The position numbers were made by a program, and so were the translations under genes. Below are positions 23,901-35,985 of a stretch of DNA of 64,000 bases, one piece after another. The notes beneath the pieces are model-generated. The model saw nothing but the letters and a program-made list of their open reading frames with translations. It was not told the DNA's origin and did no database searches. How positions within the stretch are numbered: position 1 is the stretch's first letter; the number at the start of each line of letters is the position of its first letter. The DNA is from Antennarius striatus (Eukaryota > Chordata > Actinopteri > Lophiiformes > Antennariidae): NCBI RefSeq assembly GCF_040054535.1, contig NC_090785.1, positions 12,004,501 to 12,068,500 of the forward strand, given 5' to 3'.

Positions 23901-26900
23901 GTTGCACCCATAACTTCAACTGTTAACCCTCTTATAACATATCTTACACATAACAAGGGCTGAAACGTAACTCAACACATGTAAAGCAAATTAAAAGTGA
24001 GCTGGGGGGGGGGTGCATTGGTGTGTTGGACAGAGAAAGTACCGGGGGGTAGTGCATTGGTGTGTTGGACAGAGAAAGTACCTTAAGTGGATAGCAGAAT
24101 GGATGAAGAGTTGTTTGAAACAAGGGAGAATGTCCTACCAGAGCTCTGTATCAACCTTAACAACATTACTATTTATATAATAGTTATTGATTTGTTTTTT
24201 TACTTACCGGTATATTAAATATTTTTTCCATTTCTTAACTTTTTATCCCTTCATTTGTCTCCATTTTCCTATCATTTATGTATGTTTATGATTATTGTAT
24301 AATTTTGTTATGACTGTAAATGAAAAATGAGGAATGACACAATGATTATAAATGGAACAATGTCTTCACAGCTCAATGTAAATATTTGAAACAGAACCAA
24401 AAATTATTTGTTCTCAATGTGACGACTCCTTAACCATCTGCAAAGAGGGAGATGTGGAGAAGCTGAGACGAACACAGTATTTTAACTCTGCTTCACGTCA
24501 AGCATCATGACAAACACTTGTAATAGCTACCGTATCAGCCCATGTTCACCCTCATGAGGTTAGATCACACTTACAGTTGTTCACTCTCTTAACTCTGATT
24601 TTCCTCCAGTCTCCTCACCCAAACCATTGCTAATTTACAGTGAATGACTATCTTATACCTCCCTGTGTGATCATTTGTCTGATGATGTTAACTTTCTTAG
24701 TATTTGCTTTCTTCTCTTGATCTTCCTGATTTAATCATTGTAGGTTATTTTCTTGTGTTTTTTCCCACAGTGGATTTAGTGTAACCTCAGCTGAGGACAC
24801 CAGAATCTTTAAGCCTGTATCCATGCAGACCATGTGGTGAGTGACAGCGGATTAACATGTTGATGTTAAAGCGTCAATGCTTTTACTCTGGTGCCCATGC
24901 TCCTTTCATAACTTTGTGACTGTGTTGCCCCCTTCTGACATATTTCTTGACAATTCTTAATTCATGTGTCTCGCTTTCCTTGTCCATGTAAGGTCAGTGC
25001 TGCAGGTATTGCATGGCTGCTGTGAGCGAGCAGTAAAGGCAGCAGTGATTCCAGGCAATGGCCTGGAGTGGGCTGAGCACTACAAGAACCACATAGAGTC
25101 AGACCGCTTCTGCCTCAATGAGTGGGAGTCCATGTCCGACCTGGAGTCGGTTCGCAGGGATAGTGATGGACAGAGGTACAAAAAAGAAACATAGCTCAAA
25201 ACTGTAGTTACCTTAGTCATATGGTACTCAAGTAAATAAATTGAAAGTTTTAATTTGTTCATATTAGAAGTGCAAACATGTCAGCTTGTACCCAAGTTTC
25301 ACATGTACTGTACTGGAAGCTCGGCAGACAGACTCTCCAATGAGGCGCAGATCAAAGAACACCTGAGAGACATAATGAGCACTGAAGACCTGGACAACCT
25401 TACTTCTAAGATGGTAAGACATGTGAGTCAATGTAGAGAGGAAGTCATCTTAAATGTAGTCAGAAGTGTTAAAACACTGATGAGAAAGATTAAAAAGCAA
25501 AAGAATTTATGTGTCTATAATCAGATTTGTCTGTTACTATAGGTGCACACTGCTTTGCAGACCCGGATGAGCTTTGACCTCAGACCCTATAAGGAGTACA
25601 TTGACAACGAGATCATCGTCACCATGGCTCAGATTGACAAGCCCTCCAAAATATTTGACTACCTCTACCTGGTAACAGCTTAGCTTTAAAGACAGCTCTA
25701 AACTTTCTTTGAAAAATTCTGTTCAAAAGCCCTTTTGTGCTTTAGTCAATATACTGACGGAAGTGTGTTTCCACCCAGATGTTGTCATATGACTTTAACT
25801 TCCCCTTTGTGGGGCTCTGCGCTGGCAGCGATAGGGAAGATAACTCTGTGGGCTCTTTCCTTTTTGTCTTCTCTGGCCTCAGCTTAACCTTTTTCTTGTT
25901 ATCTGCTGTCAGGGCTCTGAGTGGAATGCTGCTAACTTTGAGGAGTTGCAAAAAAACAAGTAAGTGTTTTGACCTGCAACATGTACGTCAGCTCTGTTTA
26001 TTGTCCTCCTGCTCTGTTGTCTCATGACATGGGTAATGCTCATTTGAGCATTGTGTTTTACTGAGTAACACCATGGCTCTAAGTTGGAGTCTGTATGCTC
26101 AAAGAAGGGTATGTAGACAGGCAGAGCGCAGGTGGGGCAAAACCAAACTCCAGGTTCATTATGAAGACAGTCTTGACATCTTCAACCAGGAATGGAAAAA
26201 TGCAACACAATCATTTTTCTCAGAAGTTATCAATAGAAACAGTAATAATGCTCGCACACTGTTTTCGGTTGTAGACAGACTGACAAACCCCACAGCATCA
26301 GTCTCTTCTGAGCTGTTGTCCAACAAATCATGCAATGACTTGGCAGCATTTTTCACGGATAAAATATTACAGATAAGACAAAAAGTAAGCGTTTCTCCTT
26401 CAGGAAAAATCACAATGTAACTTGTACCATACAACTTTGAAAGAAACTGTTTTAAAGTTAAAATCCACAACAGGCTGCCTTGTTATGGTGCCTTCAAAAT
26501 TTTTCTAAAATGTTTTTAACTGCATTGCTCCTAACTTATTACTCATAGTGAATAATTCTTTACAATCAGGGCAGTTTCCCCAGGCCTTAAAAACTGCAGT
26601 AATAAAACCACTTATAAAATATGCCCAACCTGGATACTTCAACAATAAGTAACTACAGGCCTATATAAAATCTTCCTATTTTGGGAAAAATAATGTCTCT
26701 TTCAACAGATTCACAATTTTATGATGCAAAACAATCTCTGTAATGCATTTCAGTCTGGATTTTGACCACACCACAGCACTGAGACTGCACATATTAAAGT
26801 CTTAAGTGATATACAGTACATACTGTATCAATAATGACGCCTTCGAAACCACCGTCCTGGTATTGTTGGATCTCAGTGTTGCATTTGACATGATTGATCA

Positions 26901-29900
26901 TCCTGCATGACAGACTAGAACAGTGGGTGGGACTCACTGGCACCTAGTTAAATTGATTCAAATCTTACTTGCAAGATAGGGACTACTTTGTCTCAGATTG
27001 TAGTCATGAGTCCGTGCGAACGAAGATCAGATGTGGGGTCCACAAGGGTCCATTCTAGGACCACTTCTATTTAATATCTACTTGCTGCCCCTTGCTCAGA
27101 TCATGGAATACCACAACATCTCCTATCATACTTATGCAGATGACACACAACTTTACATTTCAGTGTCAGCACAAGACTATAGTCCCTTTCATTAAGCAAT
27201 TGTATTCATCAAATCAATAAATGGATGTACCAAAATTTCCTCAAGCTCAATCCAGACACGACAGAAGTGATTGTTTTTGGCCCCAAAAATGAAAAATCAA
27301 AGATCAGTGCTCACCTTGACTCCATGTTATTAAAAGCTACAAATCAAGCCAAAAATCTTGGTGTAATTATAGACGCAGACCTGAATTTTACCAGCCATTT
27401 AAAAGCTATTAATAAATCTGCCTATTACCACATGAAAAACATAGCTTGAATAGAGGGTTTTAAGGGAATCAAGGGAAAACCTTGTTCATGTTTTCATTTT
27501 CAGTAGGATAGATGACTGTAACAGTGTCCTTACCGGTCTACGTAAAAAAATCAGTCAGGCAGCTGATCCAAAATGCTGCAGCCAGAGGCCTTACAAACAG
27601 CAATAAACTGGACCACATCACACCAGTCCTTAAATCACTACACTTGGTTCCTGTGAGTCAAAGGATAGATTTTAAAATTTTACTGCTGGTCTACAAATCT
27701 TTAAATGGTCTGGGACCAAAATATATGCAAGATTTATTAGTTCCCTAATCATTAGCTTCACTTTGAATATTTTATTCTCCTGTTTAATTGCCTTTTTCCT
27801 TTTACACACTTTTTTAATTGATATTTTATTGTCTTATTTTAATCCCCTTTTGTCTTCTAAATGTTCTTGTATTTCATTGTCTTTGTAAAGCAATTTGAAT
27901 TGCCTGTGTATAAATTGTGCTATACAAATAGACTTGCCTTGCCTTTTCAGTGTGGGCTACATTCTAAATGTGACTAGGGAGATTGACAACTTTTTCCCAG
28001 AGGCCTTCACTTATATGAACATCAGAGTCTATGATGTGGAGACCAGTGACCTCCTCTCTCACTGGACAGACACGTATAACTTCATCAACACCGCAAGGTA
28101 CTACTGAAGCCTTAAACACCAGAAAACACATACAATGCAAAGTAATGTTTCATTTCTTATGTTTGTTCAATTATAAGACATATAAGATATAAGACACGGT
28201 CATATTAACATGGATATGATTCATTTATTTGCAAGTGCTCCAGTTGGCCCTGTTCGACAAGGGAAATTGTCGACCCACTAACTCCCCCTAAAAAACAATG
28301 AATGCAGATAGTAGATGGGAACATTGGTAACGGTCCCACATCCATCCTCTGGATGTGATGCTGGACCCAAAAGATGCTTAGCTTAGCATGAAAAGAGAAA
28401 GCGGCGGGAAGTAGAGTCCTTTATAGACCACAAAATGCTGGAGTATTTTTATCTTTTTGCAGTTGGCAGGAAATTAGAAAATAATCCCAAATGAATGCAA
28501 CTATTAAACAGCTTGAAGGGTGTTCAAGTATATCTGGCAGTTTATGCATTCTAACGTCACCAACCTTGACAACAGTGACTAATGAATGCTAATGTAGTGA
28601 GTTTCTCTTGATACCTCTGCAGAAAGAGTGGACAGGCGGTGTTGGTGCACTGTAAGATGGGTATTTCTCGCTCTGGGTCTACGGTGGTCGCCTATGTCAT
28701 GAAGCAGCAGCACTGGCCGCTGGACGTGGCTTTGGCCTTTGTCAAGGAACGGCGATCTATCGTCAAGCCCAACGAAGGTTTCATGAAGCAGCTTCAGACA
28801 TACAATGGCATCCTCAAAGCAAGGTCAGACATGCTGTTAGGCCTGATGCTGGATTTATTCCAGAAGGTCCAATAACACAAAAGAATTGTTTGCTTTTTAT
28901 AGAGATTTCTAGGAGCTTGTTTGAAGGTTATGTGGTGCATCATTACAGCGAGCAGCGTCACAGTGCACTCTGGAGGCGAAAGTCTAGAGACCAAAGACAG
29001 AAGTCAGTACACAAGAAGGAAAGAGGGGAGGAAGAGGAACCCAAAGCGGATGGAGAGGAAGAGGAGGAGGAGGAAGAGGAACTTGATGAAGATGAGGAGA
29101 GTTCAGATGAAAAAGATGATACAGAGGAAGAGTCAGAGGTAATTAGTGACTTTAGTGAACCAAATCAGTACTTAAAGCGCTGTAGTTCGCTAATTATCTT
29201 CCCAAACACAACCAGGTGTTTGAAGAGCCCGACTCCCGGTTTGATACTAACGATGCATCTCAGCAGATGGAACCACCACGAGCCAGTCCTGTTATCACAA
29301 TAAATGAATCAAGAAATGAAGTGGAAAATGTGAGCAGACATGACCTCACTCAGACATACTGCATTGGAAGTATGTTTATCCATCATGCCTTTTCAGTACC
29401 TTTCTATTTTCTCATTATGTTTTTCAGCTCAAGGTAGCTCCGAGTGTTAATCGTAGTGGCAGGATGAACCTTTTCTCCCTCATGCAATCCATTAGTGAAC
29501 TGGAGGATTTGGATAAAGAACAGGTAACTGAAGCAGAGTTTTTCCTAATCTCATGCTGTTTGATACTTGACATTACGATCCAGTGAGAGGTGGTTAATTT
29601 TCATTGTTGCTGCCTGTTTAAAGATTTTAAACAAAACAGATGGATTTCCCTCATTTTTGTACCAAACGAATATTTGTTCCCAAATTGTATTTTCCGCACT
29701 ACAAGGCGCACTGGACTATAAGGCGCACACAATAAAAAATAAATAAAATTTATTTGATAAACTGCAGCGGCTAAGGTTGCGCAATCGGTCCACTAGATAG
29801 AGCCGCGCTGCTCAGGCAGTCATGATTGCATTCATAACTCCTTTGAATGGCTCCTATTGTTATGTCAATTAGCCATTCTGAGCCTCATCAAGGAAGCCTT

Positions 29901-31358
29901 ATCACTTGATCACATCTTAGAAAGAAGTCAACACACATATTAAAAAACCTGACATTAAAACTGGTTAAATTCATTACAAGTCCACTCAGCGGATTATTTC
30001 CTGATCTGAAGTTCGAAGCAGATATTTAAGCTCCGACGTTCGTCTTCGTTTATTAATTAAATATTGTTTCGATGGATCGGTAGTCCAGTAGGAGGTGGGG
30101 TGCAGCTATTTGCTGCTGTGTGTCCTAAACAATTTTTTAACTAGTTTTTAATGCCAGGCTGCTAATTTACTGGCAAATATGACCCTGTTTTACTCCTAGA
30201 ACTGACTTTAACGTCGGTGTCTCACCGCCGTGAATTTCACAGCACGTCGCTGCAGACAGAATACACAAGCCTGAATGCGCCCCTCCGCCACCCGCCCAGA
30301 GCTATCAACTATATTTGTAAATCAATTGCAGTACAGTAGACACCTTTGTCTAGCAGTGACTGCTCTTGAAATTTCAGAAAAGGCTGGAAGATCAGCTTTG
30401 AAGGTCTTTCGTTCACCTTTATGCCAGTTCCTCCGTGTGTTTCCACAGACTAATAGAATGGACCGTCACTAGATTCCAGTGACGGAGTGCGGCATGACTG
30501 TCGGCCAGACTGCCGGCTTTCATCATGTCTTTAACCAATGTTAATATGAATATTAATCCATATACAAGGCGCACAGGATTATAAGGCGCACTACGGGTTT
30601 ATGAGAAAATTTTAGACTTTTAGGTGCGCCTTACAGTGCGGAAAATACGGTACATGAGAATATATTGCTCTGCTAAAAATACGGTAAGTATTGATTTTAA
30701 AAGTTCACTGTCAAAATATTATTCCTCAACCAGCCTTTATTGTAAACAATAATTCTAATACTGTAATCTTAGCATACATTAGAACTTTCTGGGACGATTA
30801 TCATTTCTTTAGCATCTCATATAGTCGCAACTCTGGGCAGCCATCCCACAGGATGACCTGAGGTTGTTCAAGTCCAAAGAGAGATTGATTACTGCTGTAG
30901 ACAATGCTACTTGCTAAAAAAATTTTGAATTATCTGGGAAAAAAATCTTGATCATCCTTTTTTTTATATCGACCTTTACCAAAATACAACTTTTTCTTTC
31001 CTGGTCTATTCCTTATTCGTCCATTTTTGGGGGGATATCTATCCAGTAGTTTTTTCCACAATCCTCCTTTAAAAAAACATTAAAAGAGTGACAAGTGAAA
31101 ATATGACCTCCTGAGTACCAGAAATAAAAGTATGTTTTTAAAGCCTTTGAATATTTCAGTTCAAAAATTTAAATCTTCAATTTATTCTTTTTGAAGTTGT
31201 CTGGCAGTCTGAGGCAGTCTCCATGTCAGCGGAGACGTAGCCAAGGCAGACGGGGTCTGGTTCACCAGAAAGCTTGTATGGATGTTTCACCTGATCCAAA
31301 CGCCAGAAAAGAAGCCATGAAAGCAGAAACAAAGCTGATCAACACAGAAGAGCAGTAA
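20904..31358 (+). CDS. ssh3: Slingshot protein phosphatase (SSH3-like)
   Basis: A dual-specificity phosphatase that removes the inhibitory phosphate from cofilin/ADF and so promotes actin filament turnover. Coding exons: 20904-20951, 22337-22374, 22447-22672, 23281-23396, 23525-23593, 24771-24836, 24993-25175, 25332-25413, 25543-25671, 25913-25959, 27951-28097, 28623-28823, 28949-29138, 29216-29329, 29428-29523, 31197-31358; total 1914 nt, 637 residues. All phases close. The conserved SSH N-domain contains [27 protein letters not shown] and [16 protein letters not shown]-like segment is at about 250-305. The phosphatase domain follows, with [31 protein letters not shown] and the active site HCKMGISRS (Cys394, Arg400). 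The short acidic tail (510-637) and total length favour SSH3 over the much longer SSH1/SSH2. Three acceptors are AAG (22334-22336, 24990-24992, 31194-31196). The last exon is the least certain; an alternative acceptor at 31211 would give an earlier stop. Confidence 0.9.
24013..24082 (+). repeat. Two-copy tandem repeat in ssh3 intron
   Basis: The 31-base unit starting GTGCATTGGTGTGTTGGAC occurs at 24013-24043 and again, identical, at 24052-24082. G-rich spacers precede and separate the units. Confidence 0.85.
26073..27944 (+). mobile_element. 5'-truncated L2-type LINE in ssh3 intron
   Basis: Plus-strand protein blocks in several broken frames: [53 protein letters not shown], then LLFNIYLLP-type and [14 protein letters not shown] near 27050-27165 (the YADD polymerase motif), [58 protein letters not shown] and [20 protein letters not shown]. 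This is the C-terminal half of a fish L2/CR1-like ORF2. The 3' end has a GCTATACAAATA motif and a short TTGCC tail that stops a few bases before the splice acceptor of ssh3 exon 27951. Confidence 0.9.
29687..30648. mobile_element. Non-autonomous TIR DNA transposon in ssh3 intron
   Basis: The left end GTATTTTCCGCACTACAAG is mirrored by the right end with GTGCGGAAAATAC. Sub-terminal copies of AAGGCGCAC also occur near both ends (29703-29730 and about 30568-30590, 30623-30635). No transposase is encoded. I know this ACTATAAGGCGCAC-type terminus from many fish genomes but do not want to name the superfamily. Confidence 0.75.
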
Positions 31359-32639
31359 GAGACGAATAAACAAGGAAATAAATGGGGGGGGGGGGTGTCC
31401 AGAAGAAGACAGCTGGAAGAAAGTTGGTTCCAGTTTTCATACACTTCTGTGCTCTTTTATTTCATATTCTCTATATTACCTAAGTTTTAGATTTTTTAGC
31501 AGATCTTTAATTGCATTTGTTGTTAACAGAGTGCTCTGTTGAGAAACAGGTCTTTTCAGCATTGACAAACCAGTGAGTCAGAATTTCTGATGGCTGAAGG
31601 GATTATGGGTGTAGATTGTTCAGTGTTTTTAGTGATGTACCATTGACCTCACCACAAACTGATGTACTGCCTCTCCTTACATTCTCCCTCATTCCCACGT
31701 CCCTTCTCTAGCCATCAAATCACTGGTGTGGATATTATCTATGCAATCAAGTTTCTCTTTTCGCTCCCACTGGTGATGAGGCCGTATGCTGCCAATGCAA
31801 CAGAATATTTATTTTACATTACCCTCAGGTCAGGGATTTCACTGTATCCCAACCTGTACCTTATGGGCCAAGTCAGGGCCAGTGTTTTGACACAAGCCTG
31901 TTTGCCAGACGATGTATTCATGTGCCAATGCAGTTCTTTTTTGTGTTAATGTTTTATTCCCTCTATTTAAACACCAGAGCTGTATGAGTGCCTCAACCAG
32001 AGAATGAAATATGACAATGACTTGGTGGCTGTATCCTGTACAATTGTTTCTCGTAATTCATATCACATGCATTATGTGTGTATGTATGTACAGTATATGT
32101 ACATACATACGTATACACACACACACATACACACACAAAATGCTGAAGTGGGAATACTTCATGCTGGTGTCACTTTTTATCCTGTGAACCCAAGCTAAAG
32201 TGCAACCTATTTAACCTGCATGCTTGCTGTTGGAGAAAACATGCACTTTATATTCCCACAACACAGATGTTTCCACTGCCTGAGCCAATGTCACACTGTA
32301 TTTCAATTAAATTAAACCTATTTCAAAATTTTTTTTACATCTGTCATGTTTTATTGTGCGTTCTATGGTTTGCACCTAATGTTTACAAAAACGCGTTCAG
32401 TGAAAGAATATAGTAATAACTCTGACCACCTGTGAATTCAAATGTCCAGATTAGAACTGCTTCCATTCAGAAACATTTAATCTATGAGACAAAACATAGC
32501 AACTTACTTTCATAACTCATTTTCCACTCTTGACAAGTTTATTCACTTTTGTGTTTGTTACTTGATATCATGTTTATTCGGTGATCACTCAGATACAGGG
32601 GACATTTCGCCAAATAAACTCGATAGATATAAGTGAATT
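31359..32639. other. ssh3 3'-UTR and convergent mrpl18 3' region
   Basis: ssh3 runs rightward into this stretch and mrpl18 leftward. AATAAA motifs lie immediately after the ssh3 stop (31365-31370 and about 31377), perhaps too close to serve. For mrpl18, TTTATT at 32572-32577 and 32538-32543 gives minus-strand AATAAA about 65-100 bp past its stop. A G12 run lies at about 31384-31395 and a TATGTACA/CACACA microsatellite at about 32080-32140. No other gene is seen. Confidence 0.5.
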
Positions 32640-34283
32640 TCAGGTCCCAATGTATTTTCTTCTGGGTTCACTGAGGGTGATTCCTCCTTCTTTCATTGCG
32701 GTCCTGAACGACTGAACCTGTGAAGAAAAATATGAAACAGGTGTTACCATAAGCTTGATGATTTTATTCATTACGTTAATTGTTATAAGGCATTACCAAT
32801 CTGCTGTATCAACACTAGCTGACACAGCGTGTACTCACAGCATCAGAGCGGTACGTCCATGGAATTGCCCTGTACACCATCCTGGTAATGCCAGCCTGAT
32901 GGCATCGATGTGCCAGTACCTCCCCCACAGCCTGACATGCCGCCACGCAGTGTGTGGAGCCCAGTTCCTTCTTCACTGCCCACTCCATTGTTGAGCAAGA
33001 AAGTACCGGGACAGGAGAACTTCCAGAGAATACTTGTGCTGTCACGTGTCTGTGTGTACGATTAAACACCAGCCTGAAAAAATCAAATTACAAAGTGGTG
33101 AAAAAGAAATAAAGAATATAAGGAAGTGAAAAAACAGATTTAATTAATAGCAAAGATGTTTCATCACAATTTATGCAGCTTATTTTTTTTCCCTCCACTT
33201 AGGCCTCCTTTCAGAATAAGATCCCACTTAGCAGAGGAAGTGCACTGAAAAAATTGACATTGCACATTAATTTAATGCAGACTACGGAAGGGCAGGATTG
33301 TGTCCATTACATGGTAATATTCTGAAAAGTGAATTAATGTAGTGCAGACTGCAGTACTAATACATCGCTTTGACAAAGAGCAAGCACCCAAGACTTTGTC
33401 ATTAGACGTTCTAACGTGATGGACCAATGTCTGGAAAAATGATTTTCCAGGGATAGAACGAACCTGTGGTAGAACTCCCGATGAGGCCAGGTAGTCTTCC
33501 AGCCCCGTTGCTTCACAGCAAGAGCCATCTGCTCAAGGTTCCGTGGATTTCTGTTCACAAAGGTCGGGTTCACAACTTCATTTCCTTCTTCCCTTATCTC
33601 GGGTTGAGAGGCTGTCTGACTCAAAAACCGAGCTGGGTAACAGAAAACAAGTTTTGTTAAGCAAAGGTGCTTGGTTCCTGAATATTTACTCTGAAACCAA
33701 GATAAGAAGTATCCAAAGTTGTTTAAATCAATTCACTTGGCTTCAGGAAAGTTTCTTCAATGCAACAACTCCCACTGACACTCCATGGCACTCCCATCAG
33801 CCATCGTTGAGGGGCCAGACGGGTCTTGACAGTGGTCATTGGAATACGAATTGCACTGACCACACCTCACAATGTTAAGAAGCTGAGACAAGACCAACCA
33901 CCACCAGAGCTGAAGAAGCCTCTTGAATGAGAGGTGGAACGTCCTCAAGGAACTATAAGTCCAGTGGATTGATTTAAACAACGTTGGATAACCATGACCT
34001 GGACGAATGAGAAAATACACAGAGAAGAAGAGGTCAAATTCAGGTGGTTAAGTGAGGATACGCGGTCAGTATCTTCCAATATTACAAATTAATTTACATA
34101 TTAAATAACTGACATTAGATACACACACAATCACCGTTGGAAGTTTGCTTAAATCCACACAAATTATCAACAAATAATACTAAAATAATAACCAAACCCA
34201 CCCATCGGTTCCAAAGCCACCACTGAACGGCACTGGTGACCTATCAACATCCGCACACGGTGACTAACTTCGCTCAAAGCCAT
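32640..34283 (-). CDS. mrpl18: Mitochondrial large ribosomal subunit protein uL18m
   Basis: A 39S mitoribosome protein of the uL18 family; the human protein has also been linked to 5S rRNA import. Four coding exons: 34202-34283, 33464-33632, 32839-33073, 32640-32717; total 564 nt, 187 residues (human 180). Introns are GT-AG and phases close. The start gives MALSEVSHRVRMLIGHQC, a short basic and hydrophobic leader that fits a mitochondrial targeting sequence. The core has NPTFVNRNPRNLEQMALA, KQRGWKTTWPHREFYHRL, STMEWAVKKELGSTH, QAVGEVLAHRCHQAGI and MVYRAIPWTYRSDAVQSF, ending GGITLSEPRRKYIGT. These follow human MRPL18 block by block. Exon 1 is the least conserved and was chosen because its phase (one extra base) and donor GTGGGT fit exon 2. 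Confidence 0.93.
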
Positions 34284-35985
34284 TTCCTTGTCATCGATGT
34301 TCAACAAAAACTGAATTATCTCCAATCACGTCCTGGTAAACTGATATATCCAAGAAAAAAAAAAAAGAAGGTATTTTTTAAACACAGGATTTCAAAGGGA
34401 CACAGTCCGAGTCGTATGGAACGCCATCTTTGACATTCACATGCATCCGGTTTACTTGATGCAACATGAAAGGCAGAACGGACAGAAACAAACACCCATT
34501 CTTCAGGAGGTCCTAGAACAAACGTTCCGTCCTCCCACTGAGGACCTGTAAATTTTATCAATAGCAAAAAATACATAAATAAATTCAGACATGTTGGTTT
34601 TGTGGTCACAGACACTAGAATTTCCCCATACTGTATTCACAGTCATATTTCTGTGGTAGTTCTGTTTTACACTTCTAGTATTCTTGCACATTCATCAGAT
34701 GGCTACTGCAACTAGATGTTCTTCAGATAAATACATATTTGTCCTAAAAAACAGGATTCATCAGTTATTTAACTAACCACTAGTGTGAGTTTTTTAGTGC
34801 TGCGCTCCACTCCACTCCACTTGTGAATTTACCAGGTTGGGATTAATAAAATGTATCTTTGCATCCCTGACTTTCTCTCCCTCCCTCCTCTCTCTCTCAT
34901 TATATATATCTTTCTCTATATTGTCTATCTCTCTATCATCTATCTATCCACTCCATTCTGTAGATACTACTGTATATAGTTCACATTTATAAATATATTT
35001 AGCTTGTACTACTATCGAGAAAACTTTGAATGCAAGATTTCTCATTTGTAATCTGATATTTACAATATTGCTCCTGAGATGTCACTACTATGTCTTCAAA
35101 TTCATAATAATCACACATACTTGGTACCAGTTGTATATTTACATATAGTGTAAATGTACACTATATTTACAGATATTGTTTATATACAACAGGTAAGGCA
35201 GATGTCCAGTGAATGATTTTCCACAATAAGATTACACAAGAAAATCGTATTTATTTCAATTCAGATTTGATCCATTTTAAAGTGCAAGCTGACTGAAAAA
35301 AAAGGACAACTGTCAATTTTGTTCAAAAACAGTGGCATAATCAGTGTTGTGATTTTTACAAAAAGACAAGCACAAGTAAGGCACATGAGAAACATTCACT
35401 AAATATGGATATCTGTGGTATGTTGTGCATGGAAGACTTGACAATAGTGGAAAAGTATCTTTGGCTAATGAAGATCATTTAGGTTACTTCAAAAAGATTC
35501 CACGTAATGGTCTATTAAAGCAAAACACACTAATCAAGGAATTATATGTTCCCTTAAGCTGCAGCAGAGATTCACTGCATGGTATGCTTTCCCCCTTTTT
35601 CTCATAACAAATTTTACAGTAGATCTCCATACAGATGAGCATAAATGATTAACATTTTTTAAGGTAAGGAGTCATTAGAAAGCAGTACACAACTCCGATG
35701 ATGGGGGGGGGGAACAAGGGGATACAAAAGTATATTTTTTCATTTCATACAATAGAATTGCAAGAAATTGTACAGGGAATCATTTTCATTCTTCTGGTGA
35801 AAAAATAACAGTCTATACCATCATTCTCATTTTGCAAGTGAATTTAATGAAACCATTATTTTGAAAAAAGGAAATAGAATACCATTGAGATGGTCATTCT
35901 GGTGTTTACAGTTGTAGTTCAAGTACTGAGTAATACACATAATTTAACATAACAATCAAGCAATACTAAGCAACCATTCTGTCAG
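34284..35985. other. Intergenic sequence between mrpl18 and tcirg1
   Basis: The first few hundred bases are the mrpl18 promoter side. At 34835-34960 a retroposon-like tail (GGGATTAATAAAATG) is followed by CT-rich, TATA-rich and TATC microsatellites. A short inverted repeat built on TATTTACATATAGTG/CACTATATTTAC is at about 35134-35172. The right part is probably tcirg1 3'-UTR. A G11 run is at 35703-35712. No gene is recognised. Confidence 0.45.

Noticed and set aside
33757-34020. An 87-codon minus-strand frame in the first mrpl18 intron, considered as an alternative first exon
   Set aside because: It shows no targeting-like start or matching phase; exon 34202-34283 fits both.
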